A stretch of DNA of 44,125 nt, taken from positions 1-44,125 of the IMG/VR virus record IMGVR_UViG_3300045935_000016; one strand, given 5' to 3'. This document shows, in pieces, positions 14,913 through 21,721 of this stretch (the stretch's first letter is position 1; each line of letters opens with the position of its first letter). Under the pieces are notes generated by a model that saw nothing but the letters and a program-made list of their open reading frames with translations, was not told the DNA's origin and made no database searches. The translations under genes and the position numbers were made by a program. The stretch is from a virus.

Positions 14913-14952
14913 CCGTGGAATAGTGACGATTTACGTCGGGATGGTTCCTCTA

Positions 14953-14967
14953 TTGCCTAGAAGGCAA
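14953..14967. promoter_or_regulatory. Operator O4, before the rightward operon
   Basis: TTGCC TAGAA GGCAA, a perfect 5-bp-arm operator 50 bp upstream of the Gp157 gene. A rightward promoter is expected here, but I could not assign a convincing -35/-10 pair. The intergenic stretch 14788-15017 otherwise holds only O3 and the leftward promoter. Confidence 0.7.
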
Positions 14968-15017
14968 CTCTGTGTCTAGGCTGCCCGCAGGCTCATACAC
15001 AAAGCGGGAGCCCGGTC

Positions 15018-15557
15018 ATGTCGGATAGCGCGGCGCCAGAGGTTCCGTCAGGCTACCAGTTAGAGCGGGCGGTCTCGCTCTGGCAGCAATTACGCGACGT
15101 CTATGACCTCGATCCGTCGCTTGCCGAGGACGAGGACGTCATCAACACAGCTTTCGCCGACGCTGAAATAACGCACCCTGATACGCTGCTTTCACGAGCG
15201 ATTGACGCTCTCGTCTGGTGCGAGCGCCGCGAGGTCGAGGCGGATGATATCCGGCGGGAGGTCATCGCCCGTCGCGATCGCTACCGCGCGCGCGCGTCAA
15301 ATATCCGGGTCATCATCGCCGAACTGCTCGACGCACTACGGATCAAGTCGCACCGCGCGAAGTATGGCGCCGCGAGCTTGGCGGCTGGTCCGCCTTCGGT
15401 CGTGCTGACCGACGCCGATCTCGTGCCTGACGAATTCGTCCGGATCGAGCGGCACGTCCAATTGACGCCGATCAAGGAAGCGATCGAGGCCGGTCGGGAA
15501 GTCCCTGGCGCGGTTATGTCGAACGGCTCGACGGTCCTACGGATAAGGAAACTCTGA
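15018..15557 (+). CDS. Siphovirus Gp157-like protein
   Basis: A 179-residue protein resembling the Gp157 family. The N-terminal half is a long acidic helical region; the centre has RDRYRARASNIRVIIAELLD and ALRIKSHRAKYGAAS; the C-terminal beta part has PDEFVRIERHVQLTPIKEAI, GREVPGA and STVLRIRKL. Gp157-like genes usually accompany single-strand annealing proteins in phages, as here: the next gene is recT, with a TGATG overlap. Family members have been linked to phage resistance when carried by a host. Confidence 0.75.
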   Translation: MSDSAAPEVPSGYQLERAVSLWQQLRDVYDLDPSLAEDEDVINTAFADAEITHPDTLLSRAIDALVWCERREVEADDIRREVIARRDRYRARASNIRVIIAELLDALRIKSHRAKYGAASLAAGPPSVVLTDADLVPDEFVRIERHVQLTPIKEAIEAGREVPGAVMSNGSTVLRIRKL

Positions 15558-16762
15558 TGGCGCAGGCAGCCCGCGAGCGGCAGGCATTGATGCCCGCGCC
15601 GCGCTATACCAAGCCGGCGATATTCGCCGGGACCGAGGCCGCCTGGCGCGTCCTATGCGATCTCTATCCATCCGCCGAGACGCCGGACATCGTTATGGCG
15701 GTGGTCGAGTATTGCGCGGCGAAGCGGCTGGATCCGTTCAAGGCCCCCGTGCACATCGTCCCGATGTGGAATTCCAAGCTACGCCGGCGCGTGCAAACCG
15801 TCATGCGCGGGATCAATGAGATCGAGATCGTCGCGTCGCGGACCGGCGTATGGGCCGGGATGGACCTTCCGCAATGGGGACCAGATCACGAGCGGACGTT
15901 TCGCGGGACGCGCGAGAATGACGACGGCTCGGTCCGCGAGGTTGAGCTAAGGCTGACATTCCCGCTCTGGTGTGCGGTCACGGTTTACCGGCTCGTCGCC
16001 GGCGAGCGCCGCGCGTTTACCGAACAGCTATTTTGGGAAGAGTGTTACGCGATGTCGGGCTTCAGGTCCGAGGTCCCGAACGAGCGCTGGGCGAAGGCGC
16101 CGCGTCAGATGCTTCACAAGTGTTGCAAGGCGGCGGTGCTACGCGCGGCGTTCCCGGAGGAAGGTCTCGGCTATGCCGCCGAAGAGATGGAGGACCAGTT
16201 TACCAAGGCGGGCGGCGTGACGATCGAGGGGAATACTGATCACGGCGACGCCGGTCTGACCGATCGGGACCGGCAAGCGGCACAGTACGGCCACAAGGCC
16301 CCGCCGTCGTCCTCTGGCGAGGAGACAGCCGGCGTTGACCCGCTGATGGAACCCAACGGCACGATTTGGCTAAAGAACCTCACGGCGCTTCTAGCAGCGG
16401 CGCCGAACCTGGCGCGCGTCGTCGAGATCGCCGGTCACCAGCGCGTCCGCGCATCGCTCGAAACCGCGCCACCGCTGATCAAGGACCGGATCAATGCGCT
16501 GTTGAAGCAGGCCTACGAGTTGTTTGCGCCCAAGGCCGCGGACGAGCCACCGCCTGGCGATGACGGCGCCGACTGGAACACCAGCCCGACCGACGAACTG
16601 CTCGCCGAGATCGAGGAAATGGACCTCGACGCTCTCGACACGCTGCCAAGCAGCAAGGCATGGGCTGCGAAAACCCGCAATCTGATCCCGCCCGATCACG
16701 ACACCATAAACGAGGCGATCGCGCTCCGCCGGGCGGTACTGAAGGGAGGCAATCCGACATGA
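15557..16762 (+). CDS. recT: RecT/Bet-type single-strand annealing protein
   Basis: A 401-residue protein whose first 230 residues match RecT/Bet: AVVEYCAAKRLDPFKAPVHI, RVQTVMRGINEIEIVASRTG, VWAGMD, and further on KAPRQMLHKCCKAAVLRAAF followed by EEGLGYAAEEM. It promotes annealing of complementary single strands during phage recombination. The C-terminal 170 residues are acidic and less conserved. The partner 5'-3' exonuclease normally adjacent to recT is not present; the only recombination-type nuclease in the window is the VRR-NUC gene of the opposite operon. Confidence 0.88.
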   Translation: MAQAARERQALMPAPRYTKPAIFAGTEAAWRVLCDLYPSAETPDIVMAVVEYCAAKRLDPFKAPVHIVPMWNSKLRRRVQTVMRGINEIEIVASRTGVWAGMDLPQWGPDHERTFRGTRENDDGSVREVELRLTFPLWCAVTVYRLVAGERRAFTEQLFWEECYAMSGFRSEVPNERWAKAPRQMLHKCCKAAVLRAAFPEEGLGYAAEEMEDQFTKAGGVTIEGNTDHGDAGLTDRDRQAAQYGHKAPPSSSGEETAGVDPLMEPNGTIWLKNLTALLAAAPNLARVVEIAGHQRVRASLETAPPLIKDRINALLKQAYELFAPKAADEPPPGDDGADWNTSPTDELLAEIEEMDLDALDTLPSSKAWAAKTRNLIPPDHDTINEAIALRRAVLKGGNPT

Positions 16763-16971
16763 ACAAGCGCAGCCCCGACCACGAAATGACCGTCATGCAG
16801 CGCGGCCTTCGCGATCTCGCGGCATTAAGTCCGACCGGCCGGCGCCGCGTCCTGGCCTATTGGTGCGCGCGCGCCGAGGTAATGCCGGCAAACAGTGAGC
16901 CGCACGGCGAGCAGCAATTGGATATCGAGGACGTCCCGATCATGCCGCATCTCAAAGGCGCGGCAGCATGA
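16759..16971 (+). CDS. Small hypothetical protein after recT
   Basis: A 70-residue protein coupled to recT by ATGA (16759-16762). It holds one helical segment (MQRGLRDLAALSPTGRRRVL followed by AYWCARAE), reminiscent of short phage proteins following recombination genes. The function is unknown. Confidence 0.6.
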   Translation: MNKRSPDHEMTVMQRGLRDLAALSPTGRRRVLAYWCARAEVMPANSEPHGEQQLDIEDVPIMPHLKGAAA

Positions 16972-17222
16972 AAGCGCGAACGCTCGCCGAGATCGACGCC
17001 GAGGCGAGCGCGAGCGCGACCGTGCCACGCCTAATTGACGCGGACCAGATCGCCGACCTGATGCACCTCGACAAGCGACAGGTTTACCGGCTCGTGCGCG
17101 AAGGGAAGTTTCCGCGCCCGACGATCGAGGTCGGACGGTATCGGCGTTGGAGCGCAAGTGATTATGTGACCTGGGTCGAGGCGCAGCGAAACGAGCGCGC
17201 GAAGCGGGGGCGCCATGCCTGA
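16968..17222 (+). CDS. AlpA/excisionase-like MerR-type HTH protein
   Basis: An 84-residue protein with the helix-turn-helix plus wing of the AlpA/HTH_17 group: LIDADQIADLMHLDKRQVYR, LVREGKFPRPTIEVGRYR, RWSASDYVTWVEAQ. This group includes excisionases and prophage regulators. With a P4-type integrase in the genome this is the leading candidate for the directionality factor (Xis), although it lies 3 kb from int. It is coupled upstream by ATGA (16968-16971). Confidence 0.75.
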   Translation: MKARTLAEIDAEASASATVPRLIDADQIADLMHLDKRQVYRLVREGKFPRPTIEVGRYRRWSASDYVTWVEAQRNERAKRGRHA

Positions 17223-17421
17223 CCTCTTGCCGATTACGCTCGACGATATGATCGCCGAGCTTCGCCGCGAGTGCCGCATGCGGCGTGAAGTGTACGCACG
17301 CGCGACGAGCGACGGACGCATGAACCGCCGCGCCGCCGATCGGCGGATCGACGTGATGGACGCGACGCTCGCTTACCTCGAGCAACGCCGAAGCGAACAG
17401 GAGAACGCCGATGGTCGATGA
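17215..17421 (+). CDS. Small helical hypothetical protein
   Basis: A 68-residue protein that is almost wholly helical and charged (LDDMIAELRRECRMRREVYA, RIDVMDATLAYLEQRRSEQE). This type is common among small phage genes located near recT. It overlaps the AlpA-like gene by 8 bp. Unknown function. Confidence 0.6.
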   Translation: MPDLLPITLDDMIAELRRECRMRREVYARATSDGRMNRRAADRRIDVMDATLAYLEQRRSEQENADGR

Positions 17422-17626
17422 ACGGTGGAACGACGCAAACCAGCGACGCGACGGATTGGCGGTTGTCGAGGGGATCGGCAATTACCTGATAATGCCCGGC
17501 GCCGAGGGCCTGCCGATCGACAAGTGCCCCTGCTGCGACAAGCCGTTCCCGCTGACCGCGACGGGATTGCGCGCCGCGCGGCTCGTCGCCGATGCGATGT
17601 ATCCGATCGAGGAGCCGGGCGGTTGA
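17411..17626 (+). CDS. Small protein with CxxC zinc-binding motif
   Basis: A 71-residue protein with a CPCCDKPFPLTATG segment near residue 39, a single CxC-C knuckle that may bind metal. The N-terminal part (VVEGIGNYLIMPGAEGLPID) is beta-like. It overlaps the preceding gene by 11 bp. Unknown function. Confidence 0.6.
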   Translation: MVDERWNDANQRRDGLAVVEGIGNYLIMPGAEGLPIDKCPCCDKPFPLTATGLRAARLVADAMYPIEEPGG

Positions 17627-17709
17627 ACGTGCGCGCGCTCGTCCACGCCGCGCTGCTCGCGATCCTGCTATGGTCGGTCATTCTCGTATTCATCGAGCTA
17701 GGGATATGA
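17623..17709 (+). CDS. 28-residue single-pass membrane peptide
   Basis: A very short gene, supported by coupling on both sides: its TTG start overlaps the previous TGA (TTGA, 17623-17626), and its TGA overlaps the next ATG (ATGA, 17706-17709). The peptide is MNVRALVHAALLAILLWSVI plus VFIELGI, one hydrophobic helix. It is a possible membrane-active peptide of unknown role. Confidence 0.55.
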   Translation: MNVRALVHAALLAILLWSVILVFIELGI

Positions 17710-17984
17710 TGGCGCTCCCGCGCTGCCGGTGTCGCCGCAAAGCGATCGTCTTCGCGCCGGGATCGGCGCCGAGCTACGCGCCGGGCGGTATCCTGACCGA
17801 TCGCGGCCGGCCGGTTGAAGCATGGTGTCAGCGGTGTGCGGCGGCCCGTAGCTGGCTCGTCTCGCCGGCGGCGGCGAAGGCAGCGGCGGCTTGCTCGACG
17901 CCGCGTAGCGCGCGGAAAATGGCGCCGGCGGGCCGGTCACGAATATCAGCCGCGAATCCTCCAACAGGAGCGAGCGATGGCTGA
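17706..17984 (+). CDS. Small Cys-rich basic protein
   Basis: A 92-residue protein with two cysteine knuckles (CRCRR near residue 7, WCQRCAAA near residue 40) in the style of a small zinc ribbon. The C-terminal half is Ala/Arg/Ser-rich. The start is ATG 17706 or the adjacent ATG 17709. It overlaps the next gene by 8 bp. Unknown function. Confidence 0.5.
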   Translation: MMALPRCRCRRKAIVFAPGSAPSYAPGGILTDRGRPVEAWCQRCAAARSWLVSPAAAKAAAACSTPRSARKMAPAGRSRISAANPPTGASDG

Positions 17985-18159
17985 CGCGGACGAACGTTCA
18001 ACCCGGGAAGTCACTATCTCGCCTTGCACGCTGGCGGCCGGGAGAGGACTGGCGGAGGGCAGCCACGCTTGGGCCCACGGGATCCACACGCTGAGCAGGA
18101 CGCAGACGCCGGCTCATTGGACAGGCCATGTAAAGTGCGGCGTCGGAGGATGCATGTAG
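17977..18159 (+). CDS. Hypothetical 60-residue protein
   Basis: Starts at ATG 17977 with SD CAGGAG 7 nt upstream. The sequence contains REVTISPCTLAAGRGLAEGS and HWTGHVKCGVGGCM, with three Cys and several His. It is the last small gene before the cargo block. Unknown function. Confidence 0.5.
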   Translation: MADADERSTREVTISPCTLAAGRGLAEGSHAWAHGIHTLSRTQTPAHWTGHVKCGVGGCM

Positions 18160-18188
18160 TTCTATCCAGCTCCCTCTTACACTACATG
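18153..18188. promoter_or_regulatory. Inverted repeat upstream of Panacea gene
   Basis: CATGTAGT (18153-18160) and ACTACATG (18181-18188), perfect 8-bp arms separated by 20 bp and ending 10 bp before the predicted -35. It is a probable operator for autoregulation of the pair downstream. It is unrelated in sequence to the TTGCC-N5-GGCAA sites. Confidence 0.5.
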
Positions 18189-18197
18189 TTGGTTCGA

Positions 18198-18226
18198 TTG
18201 ACGCAACTTGGGGGACTGCTGATAGT
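18198..18226 (+). promoter_or_regulatory. Promoter of the Panacea/membrane pair
   Basis: TTGACG (18198-18203), 17 bp, GATAGT (18221-18226). The transcript would start about 2 nt before the ATG at 18235, so the message is nearly leaderless, as for the Cro-like gene. Confidence 0.5.
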
Positions 18227-18234
18227 CGCCTCGC

Positions 18235-18729
18235 ATGCCTAAACCGTACAGACCGATTGTGCTCGCCAACGCTTTCATACTGCGGGCGCTACCCGACGGC
18301 GCCGAGCACATGAAGCTACAGAAGCTAGTTTATTACGCCCATGGCTGGTGGTTAAGATACCACGCCGATTCAATCATTTCCGAGGCCCCGCAAGTATGGC
18401 AGTTCGGGCCCGTCTTTCAGAGTCTGTACCATGCCTTGAAGCATCACGGCAGATCAGCGATCACGGGCTTGCAGAATGATGTTCCGTTTGGGCTTCCCCC
18501 GGAAATTGATGATACGGATGCAGACGCTCGTCAGTTGGTTGCCTTCGTATGGTCCAGGTATGGCGGGCTCTCATCCTTTGAGCTTTCAAACCGCACACAC
18601 GCGCCTGGATCAGCGTGGCATGCGGTCGCCGAGGAACATAACTGGAGCGTCCCTCATGGTACGCCAATTCCGGTAAGGGCGGTTAAGCAAGAAATCGAGC
18701 GAGAGGCAAGAAGGTTTGGGATTCAATGA
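18235..18729 (+). CDS. Panacea (DUF4065/SocA-like) antitoxin-type protein
   Basis: A 164-residue protein with the Panacea-domain hallmarks: MKLQKLVYYAHGWWL (residues 26-40), PQVWQFGPVFQSLYHALKHH, then LVAFVWSRYGGLSSFELSNR and a short C-terminal helix. The domain is known as a broadly used antitoxin module (PanA) that neutralises unrelated toxins encoded beside it, and is frequent in prophages. GC content drops clearly relative to the phage genes on either side, indicating a cargo insertion. It overlaps the downstream membrane protein gene by ATGA (18726-18729). Confidence 0.85.
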   Translation: MPKPYRPIVLANAFILRALPDGAEHMKLQKLVYYAHGWWLRYHADSIISEAPQVWQFGPVFQSLYHALKHHGRSAITGLQNDVPFGLPPEIDDTDADARQLVAFVWSRYGGLSSFELSNRTHAPGSAWHAVAEEHNWSVPHGTPIPVRAVKQEIEREARRFGIQ

Positions 18730-19133
18730 CCGATCCCCCAGAGGGAGAAGTCCCCCTCGATAGGAATCCCACCCCTGAACGGGAAGCTGAAGGAATCTTT
18801 GAAACCCATGAAGACGCAGCAAAACGATTAAGGAATCAGAACCTCGAACAGGACATTCAAGAGCGACGAAAATATGCCAAGCGCTCTTTCAACCTGACCT
18901 GCGCTTGGCTCATTTTTATCGTGCTCTCGACAACGGCGCAGTTCGTATTGAACGCGCTTGGAATAGGGTTGGATCGATACGAGTTCATTGCATTGATAAC
19001 TACAACCACCAGCGCTGTGTTGGGTTTTTGGCTTTTGGTGGGTCGCTATCTTTTTAGGTCATCAACGATACCAGATGGCGGGTCGCCACCCGATGGCAAT
19101 CGCTACGCATCCCGTCAGAGGAAAATTGAATGA
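18726..19133 (+). CDS. Two-helix membrane protein, candidate Panacea-linked toxin
   Basis: A 135-residue protein. Residues 1-55 are charged and soluble, with a helix DAAKRLRNQNLEQDIQERRK. Two membrane helices follow at about 56-78 (NLTCAWLIFIVLSTTAQFVL) and 87-109 (FIALITTTTSAVLGFWLLVG), with a 25-residue polar tail. It has the gene order and overlap of toxin partners in PanAT systems, several of which carry membrane toxins. No enzymatic domain is seen. It could instead be a membrane-anchored defence effector or an unrelated moron. Lower GC than the phage backbone. Confidence 0.65.
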   Translation: MTDPPEGEVPLDRNPTPEREAEGIFETHEDAAKRLRNQNLEQDIQERRKYAKRSFNLTCAWLIFIVLSTTAQFVLNALGIGLDRYEFIALITTTTSAVLGFWLLVGRYLFRSSTIPDGGSPPDGNRYASRQRKIE

Positions 19134-19156
19134 CGCTGCCTGGTCGGAGTTGATCC

Positions 19157-19381
19157 CTATCGGCTCGACTCGGCGGATCGACTCTCGCGTTCCCGATTCG
19201 CCCACGAGACGAGCCCGTGGCCGGGGGCAACATAGCTCCTACGCCAATCGCTTTTCGTCAAAAGCCCTTCGACCACTGCGAACACAGTGACGAACTTTCC
19301 GAGCGACTGATGGTAGTCCCCCATCGATTGCGGAGGATTGCGCTTTGGTGCCGGTTTCCTATCGCCTGGAGCGTCGGACAT
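19157..19381 (-). pseudogene. Truncated cargo gene remnant
   Basis: An open frame of 74 residues from ATG 19381, preceded by a purine-rich SD (GGAGGAGGGG). It contains SMGDYHQSLGKFVTVFAVVE, the opening of a family of larger cytoplasmic proteins that start with a 'lgkfv-x-x-fa-x-vE' helix, but it stops shortly after in an Arg/Ser-rich end. That end coincides with a repeat also seen at 9850-9889. It is probably a fragment left by recombination. It lies in the low-GC block, on the opposite strand to its neighbours. Confidence 0.35.
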
Positions 19382-19626
19382 GGGCACCCCTCCTCCCCTG
19401 ACGGACTCCGTAACGCCCAAGAATCTGAGCGCCGAACTATGCAACGCCGGCAACGCATCCATGCACGTTCGCATGGTAGATCGCATGGTCACCGGCAGGC
19501 TTTCCACTAAGTTATTGAAAGTATGTGGCATTTACGCCGAATATGCATTGTTCACCAGAATGTAACGCGTCGTTCCATACGATCATGCTGACTGAATAAA
19601 TCTTGCCTTTTCCGCAACTTAGGCGC

Positions 19627-19655
19627 TTGATGAGTTGCCCTTAAGGCAATACGAT
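19627..19655 (+). promoter_or_regulatory. Promoter with phage operator in its spacer
   Basis: TTGATG (19627-19632), exactly 17 bp, TACGAT (19650-19655). The spacer ends with the operator TTGCC CTTAA GGCAA (19635-19649), the fifth copy in the window and 4.7 kb from the switch region. The layout matches the leftward early promoter, so this promoter should be under the same repressor. The rest of the stretch 19382-19708 shows no gene. Confidence 0.7.
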
Positions 19656-19708
19656 CCTCTGGAATGACAACCGGGATCGCATGATTTTCGCATGATTGGA
19701 GATACGAT

Positions 19709-20200
19709 ATGACAACGAACCCCCGGGCAATTCGCACTTCGTTCCTGGCCTCGGTCCTGGCCCTAGCGACGGTCACAAGTGCCGCTGCGCAACAAGCTCC
19801 GCATCAGCGGCCGGACGGACTGTGGGTCTGTCCGAATGACGAGACCCGCATCATCATGAACGGCAACTGGCGGATCGCCTGCTACACCGATACGCCTGGA
19901 ACCTATCGGCGGGATGCTAACGTCGCTCCCGCTCCCAAGCCGCCGCCTGGCGATTTGGCGTTGCAAAATTCGTACAAGCTGGCGCGGGCGATGAACGATC
20001 ACAAAGCTGAGATTGGCACCGAATTAAAGCGATCAATGCTGGCGATGCCTGACGCAGAGAAAGCGAGATTGGCGGAAGAGGCACGCGCCCAGAGCATGAC
20101 CTTCGAGGAGCTGACCGTTCTTCGGACCGTTGCCCCGTTCGCTGGTGTTTCGGCAACGGATTACGACGCTTTTCGCACGTATTTGCGCATCACGCACTGA
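19709..20200 (+). CDS. Exported protein, operator-controlled
   Basis: A 163-residue protein with a typical signal peptide (basic start, hydrophobic core SFLASVLALATV, cleavage likely after SAAA near residue 27). The mature part starts with a small domain having two cysteines (LWVCPNDETRIIM and WRIACYTD), a Pro-rich linker, then a helical C-terminal domain (SYKLARAMNDHKAEIGTELK). It is periplasmic or secreted. Its promoter contains the phage operator, so it should be switched with the early genes rather than be constitutive. No lysis domain is recognised. SD GGAG lies 9 nt before the ATG. Confidence 0.72.
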   Translation: MTTNPRAIRTSFLASVLALATVTSAAAQQAPHQRPDGLWVCPNDETRIIMNGNWRIACYTDTPGTYRRDANVAPAPKPPPGDLALQNSYKLARAMNDHKAEIGTELKRSMLAMPDAEKARLAEEARAQSMTFEELTVLRTVAPFAGVSATDYDAFRTYLRITH

Positions 20201-20213
20201 CTACGCACAAGCA

Positions 20214-20239
20214 AACGGCACCCCTGCAAGGGCGCCGTT
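20214..20239 (+). terminator. Strong hairpin between exported protein and int
   Basis: AACGGC at 20214-20219 pairs with GCCGTT at 20234-20239, and inner pairs extend the stem across two mismatches. There is no clear T-tract after it on the plus strand, so termination is likely but not certain. Confidence 0.45.
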
Positions 20240-20271
20240 CGTCGCTCACGCAAACATGGAAAACTGACCCA

Positions 20272-21621
20272 ATGAACGCTACCACCCAAGCCGACCGGCC
20301 GCAACCGACAAAGATCGCGAAGGGATCGGATATCAAGACGGCAAAGCCAGGCGCGCGACTGCGTTTCGGCGGGGGTCTTTATCTGCTGGTCTCGCCGGCC
20401 GCGCGATCCTGGCAGGTACACTATCACGTCGCCGGCAAGCATCAGGCGGTGATCGTCGGACGCTGGCCCGAGCTTGGCGTCGAGCAAGCGAAGGAGGCGC
20501 GCGACAAAATCCGGCAGACCGTCCGCGCCGGCGGCGATCCCGCGATCGAGCGGGCCGAGCGTCGGATCGAGCGGCGCGGCGCCGAGGCGGCGACCGTTCG
20601 CGCGGTCGGCGAGCGCTGGATTGCCACCGCGTCGGTCGCGCGCGGTTGGACGCCGAACTATCTCCATCACACCAAGCTGCGGTTGAAGAACCATATCTAT
20701 CCGGCTCTCGGAGACCGACCGATCGGTCGCGTCAGAACTTTCGAGATTGAGGCGCTGATCGTCGGTCTCGTCAAAAACTATCGTTCTCAGACAGAGCATG
20801 TCCGACAGAATTTGCAATCGATCTTCGACTATGCGGTGCGGCATGATCTCGGCGTGACCGTGAATCCGGTTCGGAAGATCGCCGAGGATTTGCCGAGGCG
20901 GATCCAAAGCGAGGAAGCGAACCGTGCCAACGTCGAGTCGATCGAGGATGCGCGCGCCGTGCTCGCGGCGGTTGAGACATACAACTCCGGGCCGTTCGCC
21001 AAACTGGCGCATCGACTGATCGCGTTGACCGCAGTCCGCAAGCTCGAAGGTCTCGAAGCGCAATGGTCGGAGATCGTCGACGGGCCGGATGGCATGACGT
21101 GGACGATCCCCGCAGAGCGGATGAAAGGCCGGCGCGGCAAGCGGCGCGAGCATGTCATCCCACTATCGCCGCAAGCGGCAGATGTATTCCGTGCGGCCCG
21201 CGAGCTTGCGCGAGTGAGCGGTGTCAAAAGCCCGTTCGTATTTCCCGGTCGAGGCATGCGCGGCAACCTCGCGCGCAACACCCCGAATTTCCTATTGGCG
21301 TATGCGCTCGCAGGTAGCGACCTCGCCGGGCGGCATACCGTTCACGGATGGCGCTCGACGTTCTATACCGTGCTGAAAGAGGCGGATTACGACGAGCGGT
21401 TGATCGACGCGATGCTCGCGCATCAGCCGGCGCGGCCGTCGCAGGTGGCGCAGCATTACGATCGGTCCCGATTGATCCGCAACGGCGCGCATCTACAACC
21501 GCTGATCGACCGCCGCCGGCTCGCGACCGCATGGGCCGATCTGCTCTTGGCCGGGGCACCATCGCCGTTCGCGCTGGCGGGCCTGACGAGCAACGTCGTG
21601 CGACTGAGGGAGGCAGCATGA
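20272..21621 (+). CDS. int: Tyrosine integrase, P4 type
   Basis: A 449-residue site-specific recombinase that inserts the phage into the host chromosome. It has an N-terminal DUF4102-like arm domain (GGGLYLLVSPAARSWQVHYH), a core-binding domain about residues 105-195, and the catalytic domain with Arg256 (TAVRKLEG), Lys285, His358-x-x-Arg361 (HGWRS), His384 (AHQP) and Tyr396 (HYDRS). The catalytic Arg sits in TAVRKLEG rather than the common TGxRxxE. The attachment site is not apparent: no tRNA fragment or obvious core was found nearby. Confidence 0.95.
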   Translation: MNATTQADRPQPTKIAKGSDIKTAKPGARLRFGGGLYLLVSPAARSWQVHYHVAGKHQAVIVGRWPELGVEQAKEARDKIRQTVRAGGDPAIERAERRIERRGAEAATVRAVGERWIATASVARGWTPNYLHHTKLRLKNHIYPALGDRPIGRVRTFEIEALIVGLVKNYRSQTEHVRQNLQSIFDYAVRHDLGVTVNPVRKIAEDLPRRIQSEEANRANVESIEDARAVLAAVETYNSGPFAKLAHRLIALTAVRKLEGLEAQWSEIVDGPDGMTWTIPAERMKGRRGKRREHVIPLSPQAADVFRAARELARVSGVKSPFVFPGRGMRGNLARNTPNFLLAYALAGSDLAGRHTVHGWRSTFYTVLKEADYDERLIDAMLAHQPARPSQVAQHYDRSRLIRNGAHLQPLIDRRRLATAWADLLLAGAPSPFALAGLTSNVVRLREAA

Positions 21622-21695
21622 CGACCGATTACAAGCAAGCCGGCGGGCTCCGTCCCGGCGATCAAACGGACGTTTGCAGAGGTGGCCGAGTCTAG
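21618..21695 (+). CDS. Possible 25-residue ORF after int
   Basis: ATG at 21618 overlaps the int stop (ATGA) and has GGGAGG upstream. The peptide begins MTTDYKQAGGLRPGDQTDV. It ends within the first copy of the leader motif that precedes several small genes further on. It is supported only by coupling and the SD. Confidence 0.3.
   Translation: MTTDYKQAGGLRPGDQTDVCRGGRV
21671..21690 (+). repeat. Leader motif copy 1
   Basis: cgtttgcagaggtggccgag, differing at two positions from the copy at 23088-23107. Unlike the later copies it is not followed at once by a long frame: the ATG at 21700 opens only a 3-codon frame and the methyltransferase starts at 21722. The 5' ends of some tRNAs resemble this string, but no tRNA follows. 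Confidence 0.6.
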
Positions 21696-21721
21696 TGGGA
21701 TGAGACAGTAATGTTCCGCCT

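Noticed and set aside
17706-18159. Cys-rich small proteins as HNH or transposase fragments
   Set aside because: No HNH, DDE or terminal inverted repeats are seen; only isolated CxxC-type knuckles.
9874-19203. gttcccgattcgccc pair as att sites
   Set aside because: A circular phage genome should hold a single attP, neither copy is adjacent to int, and the two are 9 kb apart.
20161-21153. Minus-strand open frame of 330 codons opposite int
   Set aside because: The integrase frame has all catalytic residues; the antisense frame has none of the features of a protein family.
21671-21700. tRNA-Ser/Leu-like 5' end (gaggtggccgag) near int, as tRNA gene or attP
   Set aside because: No matching acceptor 3' half or anticodon arm follows, and the string recurs as a ribosome-binding leader before several small genes.
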